Of a stretch of 32,317 bases of DNA, positions 23,272 to 31,292 are shown in pieces (positions within the stretch are counted from its first letter, which is position 1; each line of letters begins with the position of its first letter). The notes below the pieces were generated by a model, which made no database searches, was not told the DNA's origin, and saw only the letters and a program-made list of their open reading frames with translations. A program made the translations under genes and the position numbers. Source of the stretch: Actinomycetota bacterium (GTDB taxonomy: Bacteria; Actinomycetota; Thermoleophilia; Gaiellales; F1-60-MAGs149); NCBI GenBank assembly GCA_009885805.1, contig VFJZ01000086.1:1-32317 (forward strand). The letters run 5' to 3'.

Positions 23272-23277
23272 CCGAGC

Positions 23278-23607
23278 ATGCCGACTCTCGTCGACACCTG
23301 GGACGCCGCAGTCGCGGACGAAGCCGACGACTGGTCGCACGCGACGGTCGAACTGACGCTCGGTGACTCAGAGCGGATGGAGGAGGCGGCGCTGCTGATG
23401 TGCGCGGCCAATCCCTGGCACGGCGAGACGTGGCGCGCGGGCGTGTTGCGCTTTCGCGTCGCCACCAGCCACGGCTATGGCGCCGACGCTGGGCTCGTCC
23501 GCGGCCTGCTCGGTCGGCTCGATGCGACCGGCATCGGCGGTGAGGTGCGGATCGTGTCGTCGCTCGACGCTGTCCTGCCCGTCGCCACGCAGGGACCCAC
23601 CTTCTAG
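23278..23607 (+). CDS. Uncharacterised 109-residue protein
   Basis: This soluble alpha/beta protein shows strand-like segments HATVELTLG, RAGVLRFRVATSHGYG and GEVRIVSSLDAVLPV separated by helices (SERMEEAALLMCAANPW). No known family is recognised. The ATG lies six bases after TACAAT. It is the first of four closely spaced genes on the plus strand; the next starts 12 bases after its stop. Confidence 0.65.
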   Translation: MPTLVDTWDAAVADEADDWSHATVELTLGDSERMEEAALLMCAANPWHGETWRAGVLRFRVATSHGYGADAGLVRGLLGRLDATGIGGEVRIVSSLDAVLPVATQGPTF

Positions 23608-23619
23608 GAGCCGCCGGCG

Positions 23620-24276
23620 ATGTCCTCGTACGTCCGGATCGACGGCGAGGGAGCCGACCTGGTTAGCGCACGCCTGTCGTACCGACGCGCCTCGGCGGGT
23701 GGGCGAGCCGGCTTCGTCATCCACCTCACCGGGCACGGCGGCCGCCACGTCGTCTACGTCGCCGCGTGGGCGCCGGGCGAGACGATCGCCGATCTGTCCG
23801 GCCAGACGATCACGATCCGCGAGCCGGGGCCGGACTGCGCCGCGAACGGGCGGCTGTTCGCGAGCCTGGTGATCCGCTTCGGACGGGTGACGGCGGACCG
23901 CGCGGTCGTCTCGCTCGACGGTGAGGTCGAGGATCTCGACCCGCGCTCGACCGCGCGCGCCAGCTTCGAGGCCGACATCCGCTGCTCCGTCGAGGCGACG
24001 GTCGAACCGGCCCACTGCCTCGCCTGCGCGGCGCCGCTCGCGCCACACGCCACCGATCTCGACGAGTTCGTCGGCGGCACGCGGGTGCGGCTGCGGACGA
24101 CGCACGTGACGTGCCCGGAGCACGAGGGCTTCGCGTCGGAGCCTCGTCACTGTCCGATCTGCGGCGGCACGTACGATGTGTCCGCCGTGCACTCCCTGTC
24201 CGAGGAAGGCGTTCTCGGTTGGACGGCGGACTGCCCGAACGGCCACACCTACTCCGGCCAGCTCGGTGAGGCGTGA
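23620..24276 (+). CDS. Uncharacterised protein with Cys-rich zinc-ribbon C-terminus
   Basis: The 218-residue product has a beta-rich N-terminal domain (about 1-120; FVIHLTGHGGRHVVYVAAW, RAVVSLDGEVEDLD) and a C-terminal part with Cys pairs: CLAC near 133, CPEH near 164, CPIC near 178 and CPNGH near 207. This suggests one or two zinc ribbons. No family is named. AGGAG nine bases before the ATG supports the start. The stop overlaps the following GTG start by four bases (GTGA). Confidence 0.7.
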   Translation: MSSYVRIDGEGADLVSARLSYRRASAGGRAGFVIHLTGHGGRHVVYVAAWAPGETIADLSGQTITIREPGPDCAANGRLFASLVIRFGRVTADRAVVSLDGEVEDLDPRSTARASFEADIRCSVEATVEPAHCLACAAPLAPHATDLDEFVGGTRVRLRTTHVTCPEHEGFASEPRHCPICGGTYDVSAVHSLSEEGVLGWTADCPNGHTYSGQLGEA

Positions 24277-25088
24277 CCGCGTTCGACCCCGTTGTCTACC
24301 TCGACCGCCTCGGACTGCCGTCCACCGCTCCGGCGGTTCGGCTGGTCGGCGGCTACACGAACGCCGTCTGGCGCGTCGGCGACCTCGTCGTCAAGCGCTA
24401 CGACCTGAGCGAACGGCCTGAACTGCTCGGCAACGATCCGCCGGCAGAGGCGCGGGCTCTCGCCGTCCTCGAGTCCCACGGTGTCGCTCCCGAACTCGTC
24501 CACTTCGACCCCGCTGGGCCGTTCCTCGTCTACCGGTTCGTCCACGGCGAGGAGTGGCGGAGCGACGATGTCGCCGCGGTCGCGCGGGCCCTGGCAATCG
24601 TCCACGCCCTCCCCGGCGAGGGGTTCCGGTCGATTCCGGCCGACGGCCCGGAGATCCTCGCCGACGGTGATCGCTTCGCCCGCCTCGCGAGCCGCCGGCC
24701 ACCGGCCGTCCGCTGCGGGCCGTGCGACCGACGCCTCGTCCATCGTGACGCCGGCCCCGGCAACCTGATCGAGGCCAGCCACGGTGTCGTGCTGATCGAC
24801 TGGCAGTGTCCGGGCGCGGGCGACCCGGCGGAGGATCTCGCGGCGTTCCTCTCCCCCGCGTTCCAGATCCTCTACGGCCGCGAGCCGTTGACCACGGCGC
24901 AGGAGACAGACTTCCTCGCGGCCTACCTCGACCGCGCCGTCGTCGAGCGCCTCGAGGCGCTGCGGCCAGCGTACGACTGGCGGATGGCGGCGTACTGCAC
25001 CTGGCGGATCGAGCTCTTCGCCGAGACGCGGCCCGTTGCCAGCGCCCTCTACGAGAGCGCCGTCGCGGCGCTCCTCGAGCGCCTGTGA
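24273..25088 (+). CDS. APH-fold phosphotransferase (aminoglycoside/choline kinase family)
   Basis: The 271-residue kinase has an N-lobe with VGGYTNAVWRVGDLVVKRYD (ATP Lys near 41), a hinge at FLVYRFVHGEEW, the catalytic loop VHRDAGPGNLI (Asp159, Asn164) and the Mg-binding IDWQCPGAGDPAEDL (Asp176). Family members phosphorylate small molecules such as choline, ethanolamine, sugars, homoserine or antibiotics. The operon partner is a TIM-barrel sugar isomerase-like protein, so a sugar or sugar-alcohol substrate is the simplest guess. It overlaps both neighbours by four bases (GTGA). Confidence 0.85.
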   Translation: MTAFDPVVYLDRLGLPSTAPAVRLVGGYTNAVWRVGDLVVKRYDLSERPELLGNDPPAEARALAVLESHGVAPELVHFDPAGPFLVYRFVHGEEWRSDDVAAVARALAIVHALPGEGFRSIPADGPEILADGDRFARLASRRPPAVRCGPCDRRLVHRDAGPGNLIEASHGVVLIDWQCPGAGDPAEDLAAFLSPAFQILYGREPLTTAQETDFLAAYLDRAVVERLEALRPAYDWRMAAYCTWRIELFAETRPVASALYESAVAALLERL

Positions 25089-25990
25089 GGCGGTTCCTGC
25101 AGAGCTACTGCTACCGGCTCCACTACGAGCACGCGCCCGGCTTCGACGTCTTCTCGTTCCTCGATCTCGCCGCCGCCGGTGGCTGGGACGGCGTCTCGAT
25201 CAACATCAACGCACCGGACTATCGTCAGCTCTCGGGTACATCGCTCGCGCACCAGGACGCGGTGCGCGCCTACCTCGACGCGCGCGGTCTCGCCTGCGAT
25301 CTGGAGACGAGCGGCACCGAGCTCGCCCACCTCGAGGAGATCCTCGCCGTCTGCCTGCGCATCGGCGCCGGGCAGCTGCGGACGTACATGCGCCACGCCG
25401 GCTCGGTCGACGAGACGATCGAGCGGACGGTCGCCGACCTGCGCGCCGCGGCGCCGCTGTTCGACGCGGCCGGCGTCCGCCTCCTGCTCGAGAACCACGA
25501 GGACTACACGGGCGCCGAGCTCACCCGCATCCTCGACGCGGTCGACCACTCGGCGGTCGGCGCCCTGTTCGACTACGGCAACTCGATGATGGTCGGTGAG
25601 GAGCCGATCGTCGCGCTGGCGGCGATTCTCCCCCACGTCCGTTCGGCGCACCTGAAGGATCACGCCTGCGTCCTCGGAGACGACGGCGAGCCCTGGGTCC
25701 TCGGCGTGCCGATCGGATCCGGCGTGCTGCCGATCGCGCAGATCACCCAACGGCTGGCGGCGGCCGGCCTCGACCGCGTGATCGTGTCGAGCGTGTGGGG
25801 CTACCGGGCGCCGGTGCGCTCGTGGCGCGGCGGCGCGAAGCCCGGCGAGGGGTCGTTCGTGGTCGAGCAGCCTCCGTTCGATCCGCTGCTGCGCCCATGG
25901 GAGCTGGCAGCGCCGCCGGCCGTCCTGCTCGAACGGGAGACCGAGGCCGTGCGGCTGGCGTCAGCTCACGCCGTCGTCGCTGAGCCATAA
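25085..25990 (+). CDS. Sugar isomerase/epimerase-like TIM-barrel protein (AP endonuclease 2 family)
   Basis: This 301-residue protein has the pattern of xylose-isomerase-like TIM barrels: VRLLLENHEDYTG (metal ligand Glu136, His138), GALFDYGNSM (Asp163), SAHLKDH (His189, Asp192) and a C-terminal strand and helix. Such enzymes isomerise or epimerise sugars and related hydroxy-acids with a divalent metal. The GTG start overlaps the kinase stop by four bases. Its 3' end overlaps the convergent vapC frame by 30 bases. The pairing with an APH-fold kinase suggests consecutive steps on one substrate. Confidence 0.85.
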   Translation: MRRFLQSYCYRLHYEHAPGFDVFSFLDLAAAGGWDGVSININAPDYRQLSGTSLAHQDAVRAYLDARGLACDLETSGTELAHLEEILAVCLRIGAGQLRTYMRHAGSVDETIERTVADLRAAAPLFDAAGVRLLLENHEDYTGAELTRILDAVDHSAVGALFDYGNSMMVGEEPIVALAAILPHVRSAHLKDHACVLGDDGEPWVLGVPIGSGVLPIAQITQRLAAAGLDRVIVSSVWGYRAPVRSWRGGAKPGEGSFVVEQPPFDPLLRPWELAAPPAVLLERETEAVRLASAHAVVAEP

Positions 25991-26395
25991 CGCGGTCTCG
26001 GCGTTGAGGCCGAGACCCGCCCGGAGGATCTCGCGGTCCTCCGTCGCGAGGATGTAGCCGCGATCGAACGCCTCGGCGACGTAGGTCGCGTCGTAGAACG
26101 TCAGCCGGTCCTCGGCAGCGAACCAGGCTGCATCGCGGAGGACGAGCGGATCGGGTCGAAGCACCTCGGCGAGGCGCGGGAGCCCGTCGAGCACCGCGGC
26201 GCAGTGCTCTGGCGTCGTGCCGACGTCGCGCAGGAGGGCATTCCCAACCTCGTACAGGGTCAGGTCGAGCACCGCGAGGCGACAGCGGCCGGCGATGCGC
26301 TCGCGAAGCAGCATCCGGCAGTGGTCGGGCGCCGCGCCCGTCGAGGTGTCGAACCAACGGACGACGACCGAGGCGTCGCAGACGATCGGGATCAA
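25961..26395 (-). CDS. vapC: VapC-type PIN-domain ribonuclease toxin
   Basis: The 144-residue protein keeps all four PIN acidic residues: Asp7 in IVCDASVVVRWF, Glu49 in LTLYEVGNALL, Asp102 in TFYDATYVAEAF and Asp120 in ILATEDREIL. VapC toxins cleave structured RNA such as tRNA or rRNA when free of antitoxin. Its ATG overlaps the vapB stop by four bases. The tail overlaps the convergent isomerase gene by 30 bases. It appears intact, unlike the toxin remnant at 18818. Confidence 0.9.
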   Translation of the reverse strand: MIPIVCDASVVVRWFDTSTGAAPDHCRMLLRERIAGRCRLAVLDLTLYEVGNALLRDVGTTPEHCAAVLDGLPRLAEVLRPDPLVLRDAAWFAAEDRLTFYDATYVAEAFDRGYILATEDREILRAGLGLNAETALWLSDDGVS

Positions 26396-26625
26396 CGGGA
26401 GTCGCGGTCGGCGCGGATCGCCGCGACGGCGTCGATCGGTGCGTAACCCGCCATCGCTGCCCGGCCCCGGGCGAGGAGCGCCTTGAGTTCCTCGCGGGTC
26501 GGCTCCGCGATCTCACGCCGTGCCGCGGCCTGCAGAAGCCCGCTGCGCGTCGTCCCGCGCTCCGCTGCGCGTCGGTCGATCTCCACGAGCAGATCGTCGG
26601 GGATCGACACCATCACCTTGGCCAT
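26392..26625 (-). CDS. vapB: VapB-type ribbon-helix-helix antitoxin
   Basis: The 77-residue protein starts with a ribbon-helix-helix DNA-binding unit (KVMVSIPDDLLVEIDRRAAERG, in part, then TTRSGLLQAAARREI) and ends in a charged tail (ADRDSR) that would wrap the toxin. It precedes vapC with a four-base overlap. TATACT lies six bases before the ATG, within a palindrome that may be its own operator. Confidence 0.9.
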   Translation of the reverse strand: MAKVMVSIPDDLLVEIDRRAAERGTTRSGLLQAAARREIAEPTREELKALLARGRAAMAGYAPIDAVAAIRADRDSR

Positions 26626-26627
26626 GG

Positions 26628-26645
26628 CCGGAGTATATCCTCCGG
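26628..26645. promoter_or_regulatory. vapBC promoter -10 with overlapping palindromic operator
   Basis: CCGGAG and CTCCGG flank a six-base AT-rich centre. On the minus strand the -10 TATACT (26632-26637) lies inside, six bases before the vapB ATG. Autorepression by VapB or VapBC at such sites is normal for these modules. Confidence 0.6.
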
Positions 26646-26657
26646 TACTGCTATTGC

Positions 26658-27113
26658 CTACGCGGCGCCCGTGCGCATGCGATGGATGGTCGCCAGCAGC
26701 TCGGCGGTATCGAGATCGTCGTCACCGTCGAACGCGCCGTGCCGCAGTCGTAGCGCCGCCCAGGCCATCAGGTCGCGCATCGAGATCATGCCGATGATGC
26801 GGCCCTGCTCGACGATCGGCAGGTGCCGGAAATGGCCGTCGACCATCATCGCCATCGCCTCCGGCAGCGTCGTCGACGGCCCCGCGGTGAGGACGTGCGT
26901 CGTCATCCTGTCGGCGACGAGCGCGTCGGCCGCTGCGCCGGCGGACAGGTGCCGCAGCAGGTCGCGCTCGGAGATCATCCCCACCAGGCTGCCGTCGTCG
27001 ATCACGGCGGCGGCGCCCGTGTCGATCTCGATCATCCGCCGCGCCGCGTCGGCGAGCGACGTCTCCGGCGAAACGGTCGCGAACGTCGTTGCCATGATGT
27101 CGGCGAGGTCCAC
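26658..27113 (-). CDS. CBS-domain pair protein
   Basis: The 151-residue protein is made of two CBS domains: residues about 7-60 (TVSPETSLADAARRMIEIDT...GMISERDLLRHL) and about 70-125 (VLTAGPSTTLPEAMAMMVDG...IGMISMRDLMAW). CBS pairs bind adenosine nucleotides or S-adenosylmethionine and act as energy sensors. A stand-alone pair usually works through partners, which are not evident here. The GTG start has TAGGAT six bases upstream. The E2 gene ends 23 bases before it. Confidence 0.88.
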   Translation of the reverse strand: MDLADIMATTFATVSPETSLADAARRMIEIDTGAAAVIDDGSLVGMISERDLLRHLSAGAAADALVADRMTTHVLTAGPSTTLPEAMAMMVDGHFRHLPIVEQGRIIGMISMRDLMAWAALRLRHGAFDGDDDLDTAELLATIHRMRTGAA

Positions 27114-27119
27114 CGGGCA

Positions 27120-27125
27120 ATCCTA
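27120..27125 (-). promoter_or_regulatory. -10 hexamer (TAGGAT) of the CBS gene
   Basis: TAGGAT plus six bases plus GTG, identical in hexamer and spacing to the phosphorylase start at 23249. It lies in the 23-bp gap after the E2 gene. Confidence 0.5.
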
Positions 27126-27136
27126 CGCGATGCGTC

Positions 27137-28303
27137 TCATGCGACCAGGAGGATCGGCGCCTCGAGATACCGGGCCACCGACTGCAGGAACCGCGCGCCG
27201 TCGGCACCCGACGAGGCCCGGTGGTCGACCGAGAGCGTGACCGCCATGATCGGCCGGATCACGACCTCCCCGTCGCGGGGCACGGCGCGCTCCACGGTGG
27301 CGCCGACCGCGAGGATCCCGGGCTCCGGCGGGTTGATGATCGCAGCGAAGTGCGTTACGCCGAGCATGCCGAGGTTCGAGACGCTGAACGTCGCGCCCTC
27401 GAGCTCCGGCTGTTTCAGCTGCCCATCCCGCGCCCGCTGCGCGAGGTCGCGCGTCTCGGCGGCGACCTGGCGGAGTGTCTTCGCCTCGACTCCTCGGACC
27501 ACGGGCACGATCAGCCCGTCCTCGAGTGCCACCGCGACGCCGATGTTCGCGCTCGGATGGTAGTGCAGCTTGCCGTCGATGTACGATCGATGGAACTGCG
27601 GGTGCTCGCGTAGGGCGAGGCCGCAGGCGCGCACGATCAGGTCGTTGACCGAGACCTTCACGCCCTCGGCCGCGAGCGCCTCGTTGAGCTCGCCGCGGAA
27701 CTCCATGGCGCGGCCCATGTCGATCTCGGCCGTCAGGTAGAAGTGCGGAACGGTTGCTTTCGCCTCGGTCATTCGGCGCGCGATCACCTGCTGCATCCGC
27801 GACGGCTCGACGACCTCGGCGTCGGCCGGCGCCATGACGGGCGGTGGCGCCTGCGGGGGAGGCACCGGGAGCACCGGGCGTCCGAGCAGCCGATCGACGT
27901 CGGCGCGGACGATCCGTCCGTCCGGGCCGGTGCCGCGGCCGGCGAGCTGCCGCAGATCGAGGCCCTTCTCCTCCGCGATGCGCCGTGCGACCGGGCTCGC
28001 CTTGAGGGCGGCGGGCAGCGCCGACGATGCGGTCGCCGGCGGCGGCGGCCCGGCGACATCCTCCCCGGCCGCGCCGACGATCGCGATCGGCGCGCCGAGC
28101 TCGGCCACCTCTCCGGCGCCGACGAGGATCTTCAGCAGCACGCCATCGAGGTCGGACTGGTACTCCATCGTCGCCTTGTCGGTCTCGATCTCCGCGACGA
28201 CGTCGCCGGCGTGCACCTCGTCGCCCTCGCGCTTCAGCCAGCGCGCGACGGTGCCGCGCTCCATCGTGTCGGAGAGGCGTGGCATCACCAGCTCCTCGGC
28301 CAT
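27137..28303 (-). CDS. 2-oxoacid dehydrogenase E2 (dihydrolipoamide acyltransferase)
   Basis: The 388-residue E2 has one lipoyl domain (1-78; lipoyl Lys43 in EIETDKATMEY), a Pro/Ala linker, a peripheral-subunit-binding domain (about 101-141; SPVARRIAEEKGLDLRQLAG), a second linker and the catalytic domain (from about 165). The catalytic His361 is in SVDHRASSGADGARFL; the usual DG after DHRxx is SG here, a variation at the residue next to the active site. The start MAEELVMPRLSDTMERG is typical, and overlaps the E1-beta stop by one base. Pyruvate is the likeliest substrate, but branched-chain or acetoin complexes cannot be excluded. Confidence 0.92.
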   Translation of the reverse strand: MAEELVMPRLSDTMERGTVARWLKREGDEVHAGDVVAEIETDKATMEYQSDLDGVLLKILVGAGEVAELGAPIAIVGAAGEDVAGPPPPATASSALPAALKASPVARRIAEEKGLDLRQLAGRGTGPDGRIVRADVDRLLGRPVLPVPPPQAPPPVMAPADAEVVEPSRMQQVIARRMTEAKATVPHFYLTAEIDMGRAMEFRGELNEALAAEGVKVSVNDLIVRACGLALREHPQFHRSYIDGKLHYHPSANIGVAVALEDGLIVPVVRGVEAKTLRQVAAETRDLAQRARDGQLKQPELEGATFSVSNLGMLGVTHFAAIINPPEPGILAVGATVERAVPRDGEVVIRPIMAVTLSVDHRASSGADGARFLQSVARYLEAPILLVA

Positions 28304-29301
28304 CAGAGCACCCCGCAGTCGCGGAGGAGCCCGCGCGCGGCGGCCTCGATCTTGTCCTCGAGCGGCATCGCGGCCATCTCGAGCGGCTTCGCGTACGGCA
28401 TCGGCACCTCCGCGCCTCCCACCCGCTCGACCGGCGCGTCGAGGTCGTCGAAGCAGGCGCGGTGGACGCGCGCCGCCACCTCGGCCCCCACCCCGAACGT
28501 CGACCAGCCCTCCTCGGCGACGAGGCAACGGCCCGTGCGACGGACGGAGTCGACGACGGTGTCAACGTCGAGCGGGCGCAACGAGCGCAGGTCGATCACC
28601 TCGGCCTGCACGCCGAGCTGGGAGAGGCGATCGGCAACGGTCAGGCAGCGGCGCACCGTGTAGGAGTGGGCGACCATCGTCAGATCATCACCCGGCCGGA
28701 CGACGTTCGCACGACCGATCGGCACCAGCCCCTCGTCGCCGTCGTCGTCGGGAATCGGGCCGGTCTGGTTGTAGAGGATCAGGTTCTCCATGAACAGCAC
28801 CGGGTCGTCGTCGCGGATCGCGGTCTTGAGCAGGCCGTAGGCGTCGGCCGGCGACGACGGCGCGACGACCTTGAGGCCGGGGGTGTGCGCGAACATCACC
28901 TCGAGGCTCTGCGAGTGCTGGGCGGTGAGTTGGGCACCGGCACCGCCGGGCGTGCGGATCACCATCGGCACGTTGATCTTGCCACCGAACATCTGCGAAA
29001 TCTTGGCCGCGTGGTTCACGACCATGTCCATCGCGACGAGGATGAAGTTGACCGTCATGATCTCGACGACCGGGCGCAGCCCTAGCATCGCGGCGCCGAT
29101 GCCGGCGCCGACGAATCCCTCCTCCGAGATCGGCGTCTCGCGCACGCGCTTGCCGCCCCACTTCTTCCACAGGCCCGCGGTGACCTTATAGGAGCCCTCG
29201 AAGCGGCCGATCTCCTCGCCCATCAGGAAGACGTTGTCGTCGCGCTCGAGTTCCTCGTCGAGCGCCCGCCGGAGCGCCTCGCGGTAGGTCACGTCCGCCA
29301 A
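28303..29301 (-). CDS. 2-oxoacid dehydrogenase E1 beta subunit
   Basis: This 332-residue thiamine-diphosphate-dependent subunit begins YREALRRALDEELERDDNVF and contains MGEEIGRFEGSYKVTAGL, RVRETPISEEGFVGAGIGAA and the C-terminal transketolase fold (LRSLRPLDVDTVVDSVRRTG). It pairs with E1 alpha to decarboxylate a 2-oxoacid and load the lipoyl arm of E2. Its start lies 13 bases inside the end of the E1-alpha gene, and its stop overlaps E2 by one base, so the three are strongly coupled. Confidence 0.95.
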   Translation of the reverse strand: MADVTYREALRRALDEELERDDNVFLMGEEIGRFEGSYKVTAGLWKKWGGKRVRETPISEEGFVGAGIGAAMLGLRPVVEIMTVNFILVAMDMVVNHAAKISQMFGGKINVPMVIRTPGGAGAQLTAQHSQSLEVMFAHTPGLKVVAPSSPADAYGLLKTAIRDDDPVLFMENLILYNQTGPIPDDDGDEGLVPIGRANVVRPGDDLTMVAHSYTVRRCLTVADRLSQLGVQAEVIDLRSLRPLDVDTVVDSVRRTGRCLVAEEGWSTFGVGAEVAARVHRACFDDLDAPVERVGGAEVPMPYAKPLEMAAMPLEDKIEAAARGLLRDCGVL

Positions 29302-30365
29302 TTGCGCGTCTCCCGTCGCTCGCCGAATGGCGCAGCCGTGTCCATGCGAGCGAACTGCTCGCCGGTGCCCGCGTCGCCGTAGACGTTGTCGTAGAGGTGT
29401 GCGACGTCGGGCGACGGCGCCGACGCCGCCTCCTTGATCGCGTCGGAGACCTGCGTATCCACGTCGCGCCGGAGCACGGCGACGTCATCTGCCGTCAGCA
29501 CGCCGGCCTCGATCGCCCGCGCCGCGAACAGCTCGATCGGGTCGCGTGCCTTCCAGGCGGCGATCTCTTCGGGCGTGCGGTACACCTTCCCGGCGTCGGC
29601 GACCGAGTGGCCACGGAACCGGTACGTGAGCGTTTCGAGCAGCGCCGGACGCCGCTGCTCGCGCGCGATCTGCAGGAGTCGCGACGCCGCTTCGTAGACC
29701 GCGTCGACGTCGTTGCCGTCGACCCGCTCGCCGTGCATCTCGTACGCCGCGGCGCGCTTCCACAACTCGGTCTCGGCCGACGCCATCGCGACGGAGGTAC
29801 CCATGCCGTACTGGTTGTTGATCACCTGGAAGACGATCGGGAGCTTCCACAGCGCGGCGAGGTTGAGCGCCTCGTGGAAGGCGCCGGTGTTCATCGCGCC
29901 GTCGCCGAGCTGGCAGAGCACGACGCCGTCGGCCTCGCGGTAGTCGAGCGCGAGCGCCGCGCCGACGGCGATCGGCAGGTGCCCGCCGACGATGCCCCAG
30001 CCGCCGAGGAAGCGCCGCTCGACGTCGACGAGATGCATCGAACCGCCGTACCCGCCGGCAACGCCCGTCGCCTTGCCGAACAACTCTCCCATCACCGCCG
30101 CGGGATCGGAGCCGACCGCGAGCGCCGTGCCGTGATCACGGTAGGAGCCGAACAGGTAGTCGGCGTCGGTGAGCGGCTCGATCGCGCCGACGTTCGCCGC
30201 CTCCTCGCCGATCGCGAGGTGGCAGTAGCCGCCGATCCGGGCCCGCGTGTACTGCTCCTCGGTCCGCTCCTCGAAGCGGCGAATCAGCACCATCTGCCGG
30301 AGGATGCGGCGCGCCGCCGCGGCGTCGCGGAGCAGCGGCGAGTGCTGTTCGACTGAGCTCGACAT
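29289..30365 (-). CDS. 2-oxoacid dehydrogenase E1 alpha subunit
   Basis: The 358-residue subunit has the thiamine-diphosphate motif from GDGAMNTGAFHEALNLA to VINNQYGM, the helix motif RFEERTEEQYTRARIGGYCH at the N-terminus, and the regulatory loop TYRFRGHSVADAGKVYRTPEE. It is the pyruvate dehydrogenase (acetyl-transferring) or acetoin/branched-chain type with separate alpha and beta chains. It heads the E1-alpha, E1-beta, E2 operon; E3 is at 21035-22441. Confidence 0.95.
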   Translation of the reverse strand: MSSSVEQHSPLLRDAAAARRILRQMVLIRRFEERTEEQYTRARIGGYCHLAIGEEAANVGAIEPLTDADYLFGSYRDHGTALAVGSDPAAVMGELFGKATGVAGGYGGSMHLVDVERRFLGGWGIVGGHLPIAVGAALALDYREADGVVLCQLGDGAMNTGAFHEALNLAALWKLPIVFQVINNQYGMGTSVAMASAETELWKRAAAYEMHGERVDGNDVDAVYEAASRLLQIAREQRRPALLETLTYRFRGHSVADAGKVYRTPEEIAAWKARDPIELFAARAIEAGVLTADDVAVLRRDVDTQVSDAIKEAASAPSPDVAHLYDNVYGDAGTGEQFARMDTAAPFGERRETRNWRT

Positions 30366-30387
30366 CCAGGCGGGGCGTCCCTATCCG

Positions 30388-30396
30388 ACGGTAGCA
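30388..30396 (-). promoter_or_regulatory. Possible extended -10 for the E1/E2 operon
   Basis: TGCTACCGT on the minus strand reads as an extended -10 (TGnTACCGT) about 22 bases before the E1-alpha ATG. No -35 supports it, so confidence is low. Confidence 0.3.
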
Positions 30397-30425
30397 GGTC
30401 AGTGGCTACTGTAGGCTCTCGCGAC

Positions 30426-31292
30426 GTGGCAATACCACGCTGGCGTTCGAGAGCCGAGACGGGGTCGGCGGTCCCCGTCACGGTCGACGGTGCCGGCGCC
30501 CTGCGGCTGCACCTTCACGCCACGGGCGACCGCTGGATCTCCGACGAGATCCGCGCCGGTGTCGGCTTCGAACAGCACGTCGGCCGCGCACTGCGCCTGC
30601 TGACGCCACCGGGCGCGACTCTTCTCGACGTTGGCGCCAACATCGGCTGGTTCACGGTGATCGGCAGCCGGCTGGTGGGCCGACGGGGTGAAGTTATCGC
30701 CTACGAGCCCGAGCCGGAGAACCTGCGCCTTCTCCGAGCCAACATCCGCGCCAACTCCTGTCGCAATGTCGTGCTGCATGCCGCAGCCGCCGGCGCGAGC
30801 GACGGGCGGGCTCTGCTCTGGCGCTCGCCCGACAACGCCGGCGATCATCGGCTCGAGCTCGTCTCGGAGCGGATCGTTTCGGTGGAGGTGGCCGTCCGTC
30901 GGATCGACGACGACGTCGCTGTGCGGACGGGCGTGACCGTCGTGAAGATCGATACCCAGGGGTCGGAGGTCGCCGTACTGCGTGGTATGCAGCGCCTGCT
31001 CAGTGCCGGCGGCGACCTGCGCATCATCGCCGAAATCTGGCCGCACGGGCTCGAGCGGTGCGGTTCCTCCGCGGATGACCTCATCGACCTGCTCTCCAAC
31101 AATGGGCGGCGACTCTGGATCGCCCGTCACGACGGCACGATCACGCCGGCCTCTGTCGACGCCGTCCGCGTCCTCGCACGGACGGAGCTCGCTCCGGATT
31201 CGGAGCGCCACGCGGACATCATCTCGCTGGCGGCTGACGATGTCGTCGCCCACGGCAGCCTGCGAACGGACGCCGCGGGTACCGCGGTCTAG
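30426..31292 (+). CDS. FkbM-family methyltransferase
   Basis: The 288-residue enzyme has a Rossmann SAM-binding core: LLDVGANIGWFTVIGSRLVG (motif I), GEVIAYEPEPENLRLLRANI (acidic ribose-binding loop), and VVKIDTQGSEVAVLRGM, a segment characteristic of the FkbM family, then IIAEIWPHGLERCG. FkbM enzymes O-methylate polyketides, glycans or small acids; the substrate is unknown. GTG codons at 30402 and 30426 are both possible; the second is preferred because TAGGCT lies eight bases ahead and it keeps the leader short. It is divergent from the dehydrogenase operon. Confidence 0.85.
   Translation: MAIPRWRSRAETGSAVPVTVDGAGALRLHLHATGDRWISDEIRAGVGFEQHVGRALRLLTPPGATLLDVGANIGWFTVIGSRLVGRRGEVIAYEPEPENLRLLRANIRANSCRNVVLHAAAAGASDGRALLWRSPDNAGDHRLELVSERIVSVEVAVRRIDDDVAVRTGVTVVKIDTQGSEVAVLRGMQRLLSAGGDLRIIAEIWPHGLERCGSSADDLIDLLSNNGRRLWIARHDGTITPASVDAVRVLARTELAPDSERHADIISLAADDVVAHGSLRTDAAGTAV

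Noticed and set aside
30402-30425. GTG at 30402 as the start of the FkbM gene
   Set aside because: It adds eight residues without support and would place the TAGGCT box inside the coding region; not excluded, only less likely.
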